Positions 39,968 to 48,310 of a stretch of DNA of 64,000 bases are shown one piece after another (the first letter of the stretch is position 1; every line of letters begins with the position of its first letter). Made by a program: the position numbers and the translations under genes. A model generated the notes under the pieces. That model did no database searches, was not told the origin of the DNA, and worked only from the letters and a program-made list of their open reading frames with translations. This DNA comes from Saccharomyces mikatae IFO 1815 (taxonomy: Eukaryota; Ascomycota; Saccharomycetes; Saccharomycetales; Saccharomycetaceae): assembly GCF_947241705.1 (NCBI RefSeq), contig NC_079270.1, forward strand, positions 124,001 to 188,000. Direction: 5' to 3'.

Positions 39968-40478
39968 TATTACGTTGTGCTATTCTCCGGCTTTTCTGGT
40001 TTGCTCTTTTGGAGCTAAAATAACGTAGAATTACTAGAATGTGTCGTTTGCACGTTAGGATAGGTTTAAGCTAAATCCTGTGTCTATGCAATTGCAATCC
40101 AACCACACTTAAACGACGTCAAAAGGGAAGGGGCGGAGCGATTTAGTTGTGGTTGAAAAAAAGCGATGTAGACGGTCTTTCAATGATATTCTAGTACCAG
40201 GATAGAACACGACGATTTGATTCTGGCGAGTATTTCTTGTAGTTTTAAATAACTAATGAAAAGAAGAATCTACTGTTTAACAATAGCAATGGGGTTTTTT
40301 CAGTATACCATATGGGCTACAGATGAAATCTGGGCGGAGAAGCTGTAAAGGGGCGAGCAAAGCTGAAAAAAAAGAGCTGCCGTAGAAAAAGCATACAAAT
40401 ACTTATATATCGAGACGATTAGATACTATATGAGGAAATACAGCTTCTTAAGATCACACATAGGGGCCAACAGAGGCA
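39968..40478. other. DUF1-MHF1 divergent intergenic region
   Basis: This 511-bp divergent promoter has a TATATA run near 40405, a plausible TATA region for MHF1. It also has a GC-rich patch at 40120-40140 containing GACGTC. No gene, LTR or confident factor site is visible. Confidence 0.5.
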
Positions 40479-40754
40479 ATGAATGACGATGGCGATAGAG
40501 CTCAATTGAAAGCCAGGTTGTGGGTCCGAGTGGAAGAACGATTACAACAGGTGTTGTCTTCCCAAGACGTACAATATACACCAAAATTCATAAACTCATT
40601 GCTAGAGCTAGCATATTTACAACTGGGTGAGATGGGAAGCGATTTGCAAGCATTTTCTAGGCATTCTGGTAGAGAAGTCGTCAACGAGAGTGACCTCATG
40701 TTATACCTGAGGAAGCAACCCGACTTGCAAGCAAAAATCAAGCAAAAAGAATGA
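40479..40754 (+). CDS. MHF1: Histone-fold protein Mhf1 (CENP-S homologue)
   Basis: Small histone-fold protein that pairs with Mhf2 (CENP-X). The complex stimulates the Mph1 (FANCM-like) helicase at stalled forks and is a kinetochore-associated CENP-S/X module. It has 91 residues (S. cerevisiae 90). The sequence is one histone fold: ARLWVRVEERLQQVL (helix 1), FINSLLELAYLQLGEMGSDL (long helix 2), then a helix beginning VNESDLMLYLRK. It converges on ADH1 with only 97 bp between stops, so the ADH1 3' region reaches into this gene. Confidence 0.95.
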   Translation: MNDDGDRAQLKARLWVRVEERLQQVLSSQDVQYTPKFINSLLELAYLQLGEMGSDLQAFSRHSGREVVNESDLMLYLRKQPDLQAKIKQKE

Positions 40755-40795
40755 GAACTTCGTTTAAAAACCTAAGAGTTAATTTAAAATTTGTA

Positions 40796-40845
40796 TAAAC
40801 TTATTTTATAACTTATTTAATAATAAAAATCATAAATCATAAGAG
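40796..40845 (-). terminator. ADH1 3'-end processing region
   Basis: Read on the minus strand just after the ADH1 stop, TTATGATTTATGATTTTTA and the following ATTATTAAATAAG match the well-known ADH1 terminator of S. cerevisiae almost base for base. It directs polyadenylation within the 97-bp gap to MHF1. Confidence 0.85.
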
Positions 40846-40851
40846 ATTTGC

Positions 40852-41898
40852 TTATTTAGCAGTGTCAACAACGTATCTACCGACGATTTGACCCTTTTCC
40901 ATCTTTTCGTAAATTTCTGGCAAGGTAGACAAGCCAACAACCTTGATTGGGGACTTGACCAAACCTCTAGCAAAGAAGTCCAAAGCTTCTCTGGTGTCAG
41001 CTCTGTTACCGACGTAAGAACCGACAATAGAGATAGACTTGACGACTTGGTTGAAGACATCAGAAGAACACTTAGCGTTAGCTGGCATACCAACCAAAAC
41101 GGTGGTACCGTTAGCTCTAACGTATCTGGTAGAAGCTTCAATAGCAGCTTCGGAAACGGAAACGTTGATGACACCGTGAGCACCACCGTCAGTGGCCTTT
41201 AGAACGGCGTTGACAATGTCCTTTTCCTTAGTGAAGTCAATGAAGACTTCACCACCGATGGATCTGAATAATTCTTCCTTACCTTCACCACCGTCAATAC
41301 CCAAGACTCTGTAACCCATAGCCTTGGCGTATTGGACAGCCAAAGAACCTAGACCACCAGCAGCACCGGAGATAGCAACCCAGTGACCGGCCATCAAGTT
41401 AGCAGACTTCAAAGCCTTGTAGACGGTGATACCAGCACACAAAACTGGGGCGACTTCAGCCAAGTCGGTACCTTGAGGAATGTGAGCGGCTTGGACAGCG
41501 TCAGCGGTAGCATATTGTTGGAAAGAACCGTCGTGGGTGTAACCAGACAAGTCAGCGTGAGGACAGTTGGATTCGTTACCCAATTCACAGTATTCACAGG
41601 CCATACAAGAACCGTTCAACCATTTGATACCGGCGTAGTCACCAATGTTCCAGCCCTTGACGTTTTCACCCATGGCGACAACGACACCGGCACCTTCGTG
41701 ACCACCGACCAAAGGCAACTTAGTTGGCAATGGCCAGTCACCGTGCCAAGCGTGCAAGTCAGTGTGACAAACACCAGAGTATTTAACGTTGATCAACAAT
41801 TCGTTGGCCTTTGGCTTTGGAACTGGAATATCTTTGTATTCCAACTTACCGTGGGATTCGTAGAAGATAACACCTTTTTGAGTTTCTGGGATAGACAT
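40852..41898 (-). CDS. ADH1: Alcohol dehydrogenase I (fermentative)
   Basis: Cytosolic zinc- and NAD-dependent alcohol dehydrogenase, the main acetaldehyde reductase of fermentation. The frame extends upstream with TTG. The ATG at 41898 ([10 protein letters not shown]) gives 348 residues, the standard length. Catalytic zinc ligands (Cys43, His66, Cys153, mature numbering) and the structural-zinc cysteines of the [12 protein letters not shown] block are present, as are GHEGAG and the nucleotide-binding [11 protein letters not shown] in the VLVGMP block is the Adh1-type Met (Leu in Adh2). Codon use is very strongly biased, as for abundant glycolytic proteins, which also creates long false antisense frames. 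A Rap1/Gcr1 UAS, TATA box and Zap1 site lie upstream. Confidence 0.99.
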   Translation of the reverse strand: MSIPETQKGVIFYESHGKLEYKDIPVPKPKANELLINVKYSGVCHTDLHAWHGDWPLPTKLPLVGGHEGAGVVVAMGENVKGWNIGDYAGIKWLNGSCMACEYCELGNESNCPHADLSGYTHDGSFQQYATADAVQAAHIPQGTDLAEVAPVLCAGITVYKALKSANLMAGHWVAISGAAGGLGSLAVQYAKAMGYRVLGIDGGEGKEELFRSIGGEVFIDFTKEKDIVNAVLKATDGGAHGVINVSVSEAAIEASTRYVRANGTTVLVGMPANAKCSSDVFNQVVKSISIVGSYVGNRADTREALDFFARGLVKSPIKVVGLSTLPEIYEKMEKGQIVGRYVVDTAK

Positions 41899-42026
41899 TG
41901 TATATGGGATAGTTGATTGTATGCTTGGTATAGCTTGATATATTTGCAAACAAAAGAAGACCAAAAGACAATAGAAACTGAAATTAACAAGAAAATAAGA
42001 GGATAAGAGATGAATAATAGCAGGTG

Positions 42027-42034
42027 TATTTATA
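42027..42034 (-). promoter_or_regulatory. ADH1 TATA box
   Basis: TATAAATA on the minus strand lies about 130 bp upstream of the ADH1 ATG, in the same context (TATCAAGTATAAATA) as the mapped S. cerevisiae TATA at -128. Confidence 0.9.
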
Positions 42035-42576
42035 CTTGATAGCAAGAGAGCAAACTTTTTTTTATTTCAATCTTGAACAATTCAGAAGACCATATACCGC
42101 TGTCCATTCGAGAGTAGTGTGAGTGAATGAAGAAAAGAGTTTCATGTGCTTCGAGAGATGCGTCTCCCACCCCCCGCTCATCTGCTCTGGAACAACGACA
42201 TCTGTTGGTGCTGTCTTTGCCGTTCATTTTTTCTTTCTTTAGTGTCTTCCATCATTTTTTTGTCATGGCGGATATGGTGAGGCAGCACAACAGGGGGAAA
42301 AAAAAAGGAAAAAGAAGTCGCATGCGCCTATTCTCACCGTAACAGAAGACAAAGTAGGAAAAGAGGACCGCGAAGTTGACAAGATCATGGTAGCCAAGCC
42401 TAGTACTATAGTGGGACATGGTAATTCACCACTACTAATGTGTGCAATTTAGCCCAGTCTAGTTTAGCATAGTATCGTCTAGTCCACTCTTGGCTCTCTT
42501 AACACTGTCATTTTGTGTCTCACTTCTACCAGCGGCAAACGTAGGGCGAAGAAAGAAAACCCTATTTATAGGTCGC

Positions 42577-42615
42577 CAGGTGTATGGGTTTGGACGCTAG
42601 AAAAGTGGAAGCTCT
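42577..42615 (-). promoter_or_regulatory. ADH1 glycolytic UAS: Rap1 and Gcr1 sites
   Basis: On the minus strand, CTTCC (42607-42611, Gcr1 core) is followed by AACCCATACAC (Rap1; on the plus strand GTGTATGGGTT at 42580-42590 fits RTGTAYGGRTG at 10 of 11). Order and spacing match the S. cerevisiae ADH1 UAS as I recall it. The element is about 680-715 bp upstream of the ATG. Confidence 0.85.
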
Positions 42616-42691
42616 TTCTTGGACACCCGACAATAACAAAATAATATCCGGCATTTTTTTTCCCGTGAAGTCCCAAAAATCGGAAAAAGGC

Positions 42692-42716
42692 GCAGAGGGG
42701 GTAACACCCCCTCTGC
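42692..42716. repeat. Perfect 11-bp inverted repeat upstream of ADH1
   Basis: GCAGAGGGGGT (42692-42702) and its exact reverse complement (42706-42716) are separated by AAC. The stem would have eight G-C pairs, giving a stable hairpin in DNA or RNA. It lies between the Zap1 site and the Rap1/Gcr1 UAS. I do not recall it in the S. cerevisiae promoter. Confidence 0.95.
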
Positions 42717-42871
42717 CACTGCTGGGCACTCTTGGTACTTGTTCGTCGAACGGAATTGATTCACCTGGAAATATAGATATAATGCATATATAATAAAATA
42801 ACTTACCCAACCAAGTAGTACTCAATCCTTTGAATGACATTCAACCGTTCCCAATGGCGTGTGTAGCTGTA

Positions 42872-42948
42872 TATTTATACTGGTGGCGACCCCATGCTGT
42901 CTACTCGCCAAAGTACTATAGTGGTTATGCATGCCTAACCTTCAAGGT
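42872..42948 (-). promoter_or_regulatory. ZRR1: Zap1 site and TATA: likely promoter of the ZRR1 noncoding RNA
   Basis: ACCTTCAAGGT at 42938-42948 matches the zinc-responsive element ACCTTNAAGGT at every position. About 60 bp downstream on the minus strand is a TATAAATA (42872-42879). In S. cerevisiae, zinc-starved cells use Zap1 to transcribe ZRR1 from a site like this through the ADH1 promoter. That displaces Rap1 and Gcr1 and spares zinc by shutting off ADH1. The arrangement here (site about 1040 bp before the ATG, same orientation) fits conservation of that circuit. Confidence 0.8.
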
Positions 42949-43648
42949 CATGGCTGCCCCATTGTACGCACCGACGGCAAGCTCGTGTCGGACAAGTGAC
43001 TGAGTCTTGGCTCATCATTCTTCTTCTATTCTCGCCGAACGATTTATACTCTTCTTCTCTCGACAACCTTAAATAGTGACACCACATATCGTCGTTATTG
43101 CCCTTGTCGACATTCTTATTGCTTCTCCCCTTTTCGCCCCTTAGGGCAGAGTGGAACCTAAGAAATGCAAGCGCAAAAACTCCGCCGCGCACAGCCTCAC
43201 GCTTCAGCGCTAACGCCGGGCCGGCATGATAGAGAGCGGGTCCACGGTGGAGTCAGCATAGCGATTGGTTCTCCCACGCCACAAAGCGAAATACATCATA
43301 TCGACACTTTTTCCCCTTCGTTTGACCCTTATGTTTTGTCTTATTTCCTTCATTCTCCTTGATTTTCTGTTTCGTTTAGTATCAAGTCTTTGTTTCCCCT
43401 CGTTACGTGTAAGCAACCCTCTTCCTTCTTAATGCGTTAATCTCTCTTGAGTTGATTAATTTACATACGTATGTGCGCAGGTACATGCATATGTTTGCGC
43501 GTATGGTATATATATGTGCGTCCGATGTAGGGTACTACCAGTACTTGTATATTTTGTTCGGTTTCATACTCTTGTAATTTTTAGTCTAGTAACTTATTAT
43601 AAGCAACGATAAGAAGGGAAAAAATATTATTTACAGAGCGTTTATAGT

Positions 43649-46600
43649 ATGGCAGACAGTAGTGACAAAAGTTCTTCGACGTCGGCGTTCGTTACAACGC
43701 TAATTGTCTACGGCCTCACGGCCATCGTATTTACCTGGCTATTCTTGTTGTTGCGGCCCAAGAATAGAAGAGTGTACGAGCCACGGTCTCTCAAGGACGT
43801 TCAGACCATTCCGGAGGAAGAGAGAACAGAGCCAGTTCCCGAAGGATATTTTGGGTGGGTTGGATATCTACTCTCCAGGCCGCACTCGTTCCTTATCCAG
43901 CACACAAGCGTGGACGGGTATTTTCTGCTTCGATATATCGGTATTGTAGGTTCGCTTTCGTTTGTGGGTTGTTTGATCATTCTTCCGATCTTGCTTCCCG
44001 TGAACGCGACCAACGGTAACAACTTAGCCGGCTTTGAACTGCTATCATTTTCTAATGTTACGAACAAAAATAGGTTTTATGCACATGTTTTCCTCTCCTG
44101 GATTTTCTTTGGTCTGTTTACCTACATTATATACAAGGAGTTGTATTACTACGTCGTGTTTAGACATGCTATGCAGACGACTCCGCTCTATGACGGGCTG
44201 CTGTCGTCTAGGACGGTTATTATCACCGAATTGCACAAGGACATAGCTCAAGAAGGAGAGATGCAGATGCGATTCCCCAAGGCGTCTAATGTCGTCTTTG
44301 CCTACGATCTTTCAGACTTGCAGGAATTGTGTAAGGAAAGAGCTAAGAACGCCGCTAAATACGAAGCTGCTTTGAATAAAGTTTTGAACAAGTGCGTGAA
44401 AATGACGCGAAACAGGACTCAAGAGCAACTTGACAAGCTGTACAACAACGGTACCAAGCCGAAGGACGATTTGGAGACCTATGTGCCTCACAAAAAGCGT
44501 CCGAAGCATCGTTTGGGCAAATTGCCGCTTTGTCTAGGCGGCAAGAAAGTTAATACGCTGTCTTATTCCAGTAAAAGGATTGGTGAGCTAAACGATGAAA
44601 TCCACGAGAAACAGGCCGATTGGGCCAATAATGATAGGCAACCCGCCTGTTTCATTCAGTTTGAGTCTCAGTTAGAAGCACAGAGATGCTATCAGTCTGC
44701 GGAAGCGATTCTAGGCAAGAAGTATTTTGGTAAGCGCCTCATCGGCTACTCCCCCGAAGATGTTAACTGGGGCAGCATGCGTCTCAGTTCAAAGGAAAGG
44801 CATTCTAGGAGAGCTATAGCAAATACAATCATGGTCTTATTGATCATCTTTTGGGCTATCCCTGTCGCTGTAGTCGGTATCATCTCCAATGTTAATTTCC
44901 TTACCGATAAAGTTCCTTTCTTACGTTTTATCAATAATATGCCCGACTTTTTAATGGGTGTCATTACCGGTTTGCTTCCTACTATCGCCTTGGCCGTCTT
45001 GATGTCCCTAGTGCCATTTTTTATCATAAAACTGGGGAAACTCAGCGGTTGCGTCACTGAACAAGAAACAGATCTCTATTCCCAAGCTTGGTACTATGCG
45101 TTCGCGGTGATTCAACTCTTCCTAGTTGTTACAGCTACTTCCTCCGCATCATCTACCGTTGATTCCATTATCGACGACCCAAGTTCCGCTATGACGCTAC
45201 TGGCGAATAACTTGCCCAAGGCATCCAACTTCTATATCATGTACTTCCTACTAAAAGGCTTAACCGGTCCCACATGGACGATGCTACAGGCAGTTAATTT
45301 GCTGCTAAGCAAAATACTAGGCAGAGTCCTGGATTCGACCCCAAGACAAAAATGGAACCGTTACAATATGTTGGCTACCCCTCGCATGGGTATTGTTTAT
45401 CCAGGTATTGAAGTTTTGGTTTGCATTTACATCTGTTATTCGATTATTGCTCCTATTTTGTTGTTTTTTAGCACGGTAATGTTAACTCTTCTTTATGTTG
45501 CCTACTTGTACAACTTAAATTATGTTTTTGGCTTTTCATTCGATTTAAAGGGGCGTAATTATCCAAGGGCACTTTTCCAAATATTTGTAGGAATATATTT
45601 GAGTGAGGTGTGCCTGCTTGGGTTGTTTATCATGGCTAAAACCTGGGGTCCTCTGGTCCTGGAAGTGTTCTGGATCGTGGTTACCGCTCTAGCTCACATA
45701 TATATGAAAAGGAAATTCATGCCATTGTTCGATGCGGTTCCTTTAAGTGCTATCAGATATGCGAGAGGCGAGTCTGGTTATTCCTATCCCACTTCAGACT
45801 TGGGTTCCCAAGAGATTAGAGACATTGCAGAGGAAATGAAAGGCAAATACGAAAACGACAATACTCATGGGATTTTGACGCCCGTCACCAAGGACGATTT
45901 GAAGAAGGCTAACCTAATACCCGATAACGGTAACAATTCGGAGAACAGTGCTCCAAGCAATCCATTTGAATCTGGTTCTGAACGTGCCTCCTTCTCTGGA
46001 TCAAACGCGGAAGGTGATTCGATCAAGAAAATGAATGGTCCAATTATCAAAAAATCAAGTACCCTTTCTTCTTCCACGAAGGATAAGGATAATAACGGCA
46101 CTGGTAACGAATCTACTTTTGTCCCGGAGGATGAGAAATTTCGCAAGTTCCACTATAGCGATGTTGAGGCATTAAGAAATAAGCGCCCTTACGATGATGA
46201 TGACCATAGCCAGCATGGACCTGAAGGTGCCGTGCCAGTCAATGCTGACGCCGGAGTAATTTATAGTGATCCCGCAGCTATGTTGAAAGAGCCTCAAGCT
46301 TTCCCACCGGATGTGCTGGAAACTAACACATGGTCGCAAAGAATCTTACAGTTCTTCAATCCAAAAAAGTCGTATCCGTTTGATGATGTTAGGATGAGAT
46401 TTCCACTTGTATTTAATACCAGTATCGAATACGATGAGGAATACTTGAATTCCGCATACACCGATCCCTGTGTCAGAGAAAAAGATCCTATAGTGTGGTG
46501 TTGTAAAGATCCATTAGGTGTTTCGAAGCAGCAAATTCAAGAGGCTAGGTCAAACGGTTTAGATGTAAGAGATGATTTCACAAGATACGATGAAAAAGGT

Positions 46601-46654
46601 AAAGTCATATTTACTTACAATCCTCCCGATTATGAACCTGAAGCCAAAAAATGA
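43649..46654 (+). CDS. PHM7: OSCA/TMEM63-type membrane protein Phm7
   Basis: Member of the calcium-permeable, osmosensitive channel-like family (OSCA/TMEM63/CSC1, DUF221). In yeast it is phosphate-responsive and of unclear function. It has 1001 residues (S. cerevisiae 991). The N-terminal RSN1-type helices span about 15-180 (FVTTLIVYGLTAIVFTWLF first). A cytosolic domain follows (about 200-380). The main bundle of helices spans about 390-690, starting IANTIMVLLIIFWAIPVAVVG. A long hydrophilic C-terminal region ends in the fungal Phm7 extracellular-domain block (FFNPKKSYPFDDVRMRFPLV). The start is the first ATG. It diverges from ADH1. Confidence 0.95.
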   Translation: MADSSDKSSSTSAFVTTLIVYGLTAIVFTWLFLLLRPKNRRVYEPRSLKDVQTIPEEERTEPVPEGYFGWVGYLLSRPHSFLIQHTSVDGYFLLRYIGIVGSLSFVGCLIILPILLPVNATNGNNLAGFELLSFSNVTNKNRFYAHVFLSWIFFGLFTYIIYKELYYYVVFRHAMQTTPLYDGLLSSRTVIITELHKDIAQEGEMQMRFPKASNVVFAYDLSDLQELCKERAKNAAKYEAALNKVLNKCVKMTRNRTQEQLDKLYNNGTKPKDDLETYVPHKKRPKHRLGKLPLCLGGKKVNTLSYSSKRIGELNDEIHEKQADWANNDRQPACFIQFESQLEAQRCYQSAEAILGKKYFGKRLIGYSPEDVNWGSMRLSSKERHSRRAIANTIMVLLIIFWAIPVAVVGIISNVNFLTDKVPFLRFINNMPDFLMGVITGLLPTIALAVLMSLVPFFIIKLGKLSGCVTEQETDLYSQAWYYAFAVIQLFLVVTATSSASSTVDSIIDDPSSAMTLLANNLPKASNFYIMYFLLKGLTGPTWTMLQAVNLLLSKILGRVLDSTPRQKWNRYNMLATPRMGIVYPGIEVLVCIYICYSIIAPILLFFSTVMLTLLYVAYLYNLNYVFGFSFDLKGRNYPRALFQIFVGIYLSEVCLLGLFIMAKTWGPLVLEVFWIVVTALAHIYMKRKFMPLFDAVPLSAIRYARGESGYSYPTSDLGSQEIRDIAEEMKGKYENDNTHGILTPVTKDDLKKANLIPDNGNNSENSAPSNPFESGSERASFSGSNAEGDSIKKMNGPIIKKSSTLSSSTKDKDNNGTGNESTFVPEDEKFRKFHYSDVEALRNKRPYDDDDHSQHGPEGAVPVNADAGVIYSDPAAMLKEPQAFPPDVLETNTWSQRILQFFNPKKSYPFDDVRMRFPLVFNTSIEYDEEYLNSAYTDPCVREKDPIVWCCKDPLGVSKQQIQEARSNGLDVRDDFTRYDEKGKVIFTYNPPDYEPEAKK

Positions 46655-47009
46655 TGACGTATGGACCAGTCTTCTTCTGCTCTTCTCCTCTTAATGCATA
46701 CAAGATTTCTACCTCTTAAATAACATTGTTTTACTTTATATTCTATTTTAGTTTAATGTCAATAATTACTAAACAATTTTTTACCACATACATACATATC
46801 TTAGAGTTGTGAAGATGAGCAACGTGTACCCCTAAAAATAGAAGAGTGAAACAAAGAAAATAACAAGGAAAAACTAATATGGGAGTACTTAAGTGTTATT
46901 TTTGGAAGTATAAACCGCTACATGATCCAAGTAACAACAAAAAGGACTAATCTTGAACCGTTTTTTTGAAGCCAGTTTCCTTATATTTCAAGGTCTATCC
47001 AGTATTAAC
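46655..47009. other. PHM7-ATG34 intergenic region
   Basis: A 355-bp spacer between tandem plus-strand genes, AT-rich, with nothing recognisable beyond promoter and 3'-end composition. Confidence 0.5.
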
Positions 47010-48242
47010 ATGGGCCCAATGAAAATTTCAGTAGAAACGCCTTTATTTGACTTCGATGTAATCGACCAATTTAAGAAATCAACCTTTTCAGTGCCAAATA
47101 CTAGGGTTAAAACTATTAGTGGATGCATTGAGAAGTTCACCAATGAAAATAATTTATATGATAACCAACATATATTTTGGCAACCCGTCAAAAAATCGAA
47201 TGTCAGATTGTTGCTAAATACCAATGATTTTGGCCAGTTAGGAAACTTTTTGCGTCAACAAATTAAATGCAACATTTTTATTGGCGAGGAAACGTTGAAG
47301 AAATATGAACTGACTATATCTGGATTCTACGACAACTTTTTGGGAGGTTCTGCCCCTAGTATAAGCAATGTTGTGAAGGATAAGGACGTTGCAGTGTCAC
47401 GCAAGAGTTTGAGCAATACATCAAAACAACTCTCTATACTTGAAAAGCCCACAAATAAGGCACAACATCAACCAGCGCAACCAAGTGAGGTAGAGGAGAA
47501 GAAGTATGTTTTGCTATCTGGAAACAAGCCCGAACTCACAAAGTTTTTTTCTAATCTTGAAAGTAATGTGCAATTACAAGAGGTTTATGATGGTTATAAA
47601 GCTTACAAGAAGCTACTAAATAAGTTTAATGGTCAAAAAAGGAGAATGGAGTCTTTCTTAAATGAAGACATTCCGGCGCCAGATGGCGAAAACATGAAGC
47701 AAGTAGCTTTATTTGAGAAACTGGACGAAAAGGAGAAACACCTTGTGGAACCAAATGATCAGTCATTACACGTTGAAGTGGGTAACGAAGACAATTCACT
47801 GCATTTCATATTAAGCAACAATACAAAATCAATAGTTCCAGGGAATTGTACGTTGGAGTTCTCAAGTCCGACCTCCGAGATATTCAGGATCAGAATGGGG
47901 CCGCATGAAATAGGTATAAAAGGGCAAAAAGAGTTACGGTATTTTCCATCTCTATCTACTCCTCTCTCTGATTATACAATCAAAGTTATAAATCAGGACG
48001 GTGATACCATATTCGTTGGTAGATGTGCTGATTCCAGTGATATAAGTTTGAAATCCCCATTGCCCTCATATTCAACGGGTAGTTTTCACACGTTACAAGA
48101 CCCTGATAATATATTCCGTGCGGATGCGCTTTCTTCGTTTGATGAATTGAGCATCGTAAGCACCCCTTTTTTAGATGAGACAGAGAATTCCTATAATTCT
48201 GGTTCCACATTAAGTAGGCCATTTACATGGGAAGAAATATAA
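47010..48242 (+). CDS. ATG34: Selective autophagy receptor Atg34
   Basis: Receptor that links alpha-mannosidase Ams1 to Atg8 and Atg11 under starvation; paralogue of Atg19. The frame opens earlier with TTG. The first ATG (47010, MGPMKISVE) gives 410 residues (S. cerevisiae 412). It shares with ATG19 the N-terminal HIFWQP..KSNVRLLLN block, the KC-IFIGEETLKKYELTIS block, and the C-terminal beta-rich Ams1-binding region (SLHFILSNNTKSIVPGNC ... [18 protein letters not shown]). It ends in the Atg8-interacting motif WEEI (407-410). The Ser-rich region before it (DELSIVSTP) resembles the phosphoregulated Atg11-binding site. Confidence 0.96.
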   Translation: MGPMKISVETPLFDFDVIDQFKKSTFSVPNTRVKTISGCIEKFTNENNLYDNQHIFWQPVKKSNVRLLLNTNDFGQLGNFLRQQIKCNIFIGEETLKKYELTISGFYDNFLGGSAPSISNVVKDKDVAVSRKSLSNTSKQLSILEKPTNKAQHQPAQPSEVEEKKYVLLSGNKPELTKFFSNLESNVQLQEVYDGYKAYKKLLNKFNGQKRRMESFLNEDIPAPDGENMKQVALFEKLDEKEKHLVEPNDQSLHVEVGNEDNSLHFILSNNTKSIVPGNCTLEFSSPTSEIFRIRMGPHEIGIKGQKELRYFPSLSTPLSDYTIKVINQDGDTIFVGRCADSSDISLKSPLPSYSTGSFHTLQDPDNIFRADALSSFDELSIVSTPFLDETENSYNSGSTLSRPFTWEEI

Positions 48243-48299
48243 GTGCTTTCTTATATTCTTTTCGATTTTCTAGGTATACTTCGTATTCAAATTTAATTT

Positions 48300-48310
48300 A
48301 TTTATGTTTT
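48300..48310 (+). other. Probable replication origin core (ARS consensus), ARS1508 position
   Basis: ATTTATGTTTT is an 11/11 match to the ARS consensus, 58 bp after the ATG34 stop, in AT-rich DNA. It is the same 11-mer as at 1129-1139. The extended 17-bp consensus matches at about 15 positions. S. cerevisiae ARS1508 lies, by memory, just downstream of ATG34. Confidence 0.55.

Larger units (their letters stand above)
41899..43648. other. ADH1-PHM7 divergent intergenic region (1.75 kb)
   Basis: This is the long shared promoter region of ADH1 and PHM7. It holds the ADH1 TATA, UAS, hairpin and Zap1 site listed separately. A 13-bp sequence, AGTACTATAGTGG, occurs twice in the same orientation (42402-42414 and 42912-42924). 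No coding gene is supported: the frames here are short, overlapping on both strands and without family features. In S. cerevisiae the ORFs annotated here (YOL085C and others) are considered dubious. Confidence 0.7.

Noticed and set aside
40479-40754. Possible antisense gene over MHF1 (79 codons, minus strand)
   Set aside because: It lies entirely within MHF1, with no features; the histone fold on the plus strand is clear.
41383-41916. 177-codon plus-strand frame opposite ADH1
   Set aside because: Extreme codon bias in ADH1 removes stops from the antisense strand. The product (Thr/Val/Gln-rich) is a shadow.
42127-42342. 71-codon frame in the ADH1 upstream region, and its neighbours on both strands
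   Set aside because: It overlaps conserved promoter sequence aligned to S. cerevisiae; no protein features. ORFs annotated here in S. cerevisiae are considered dubious.
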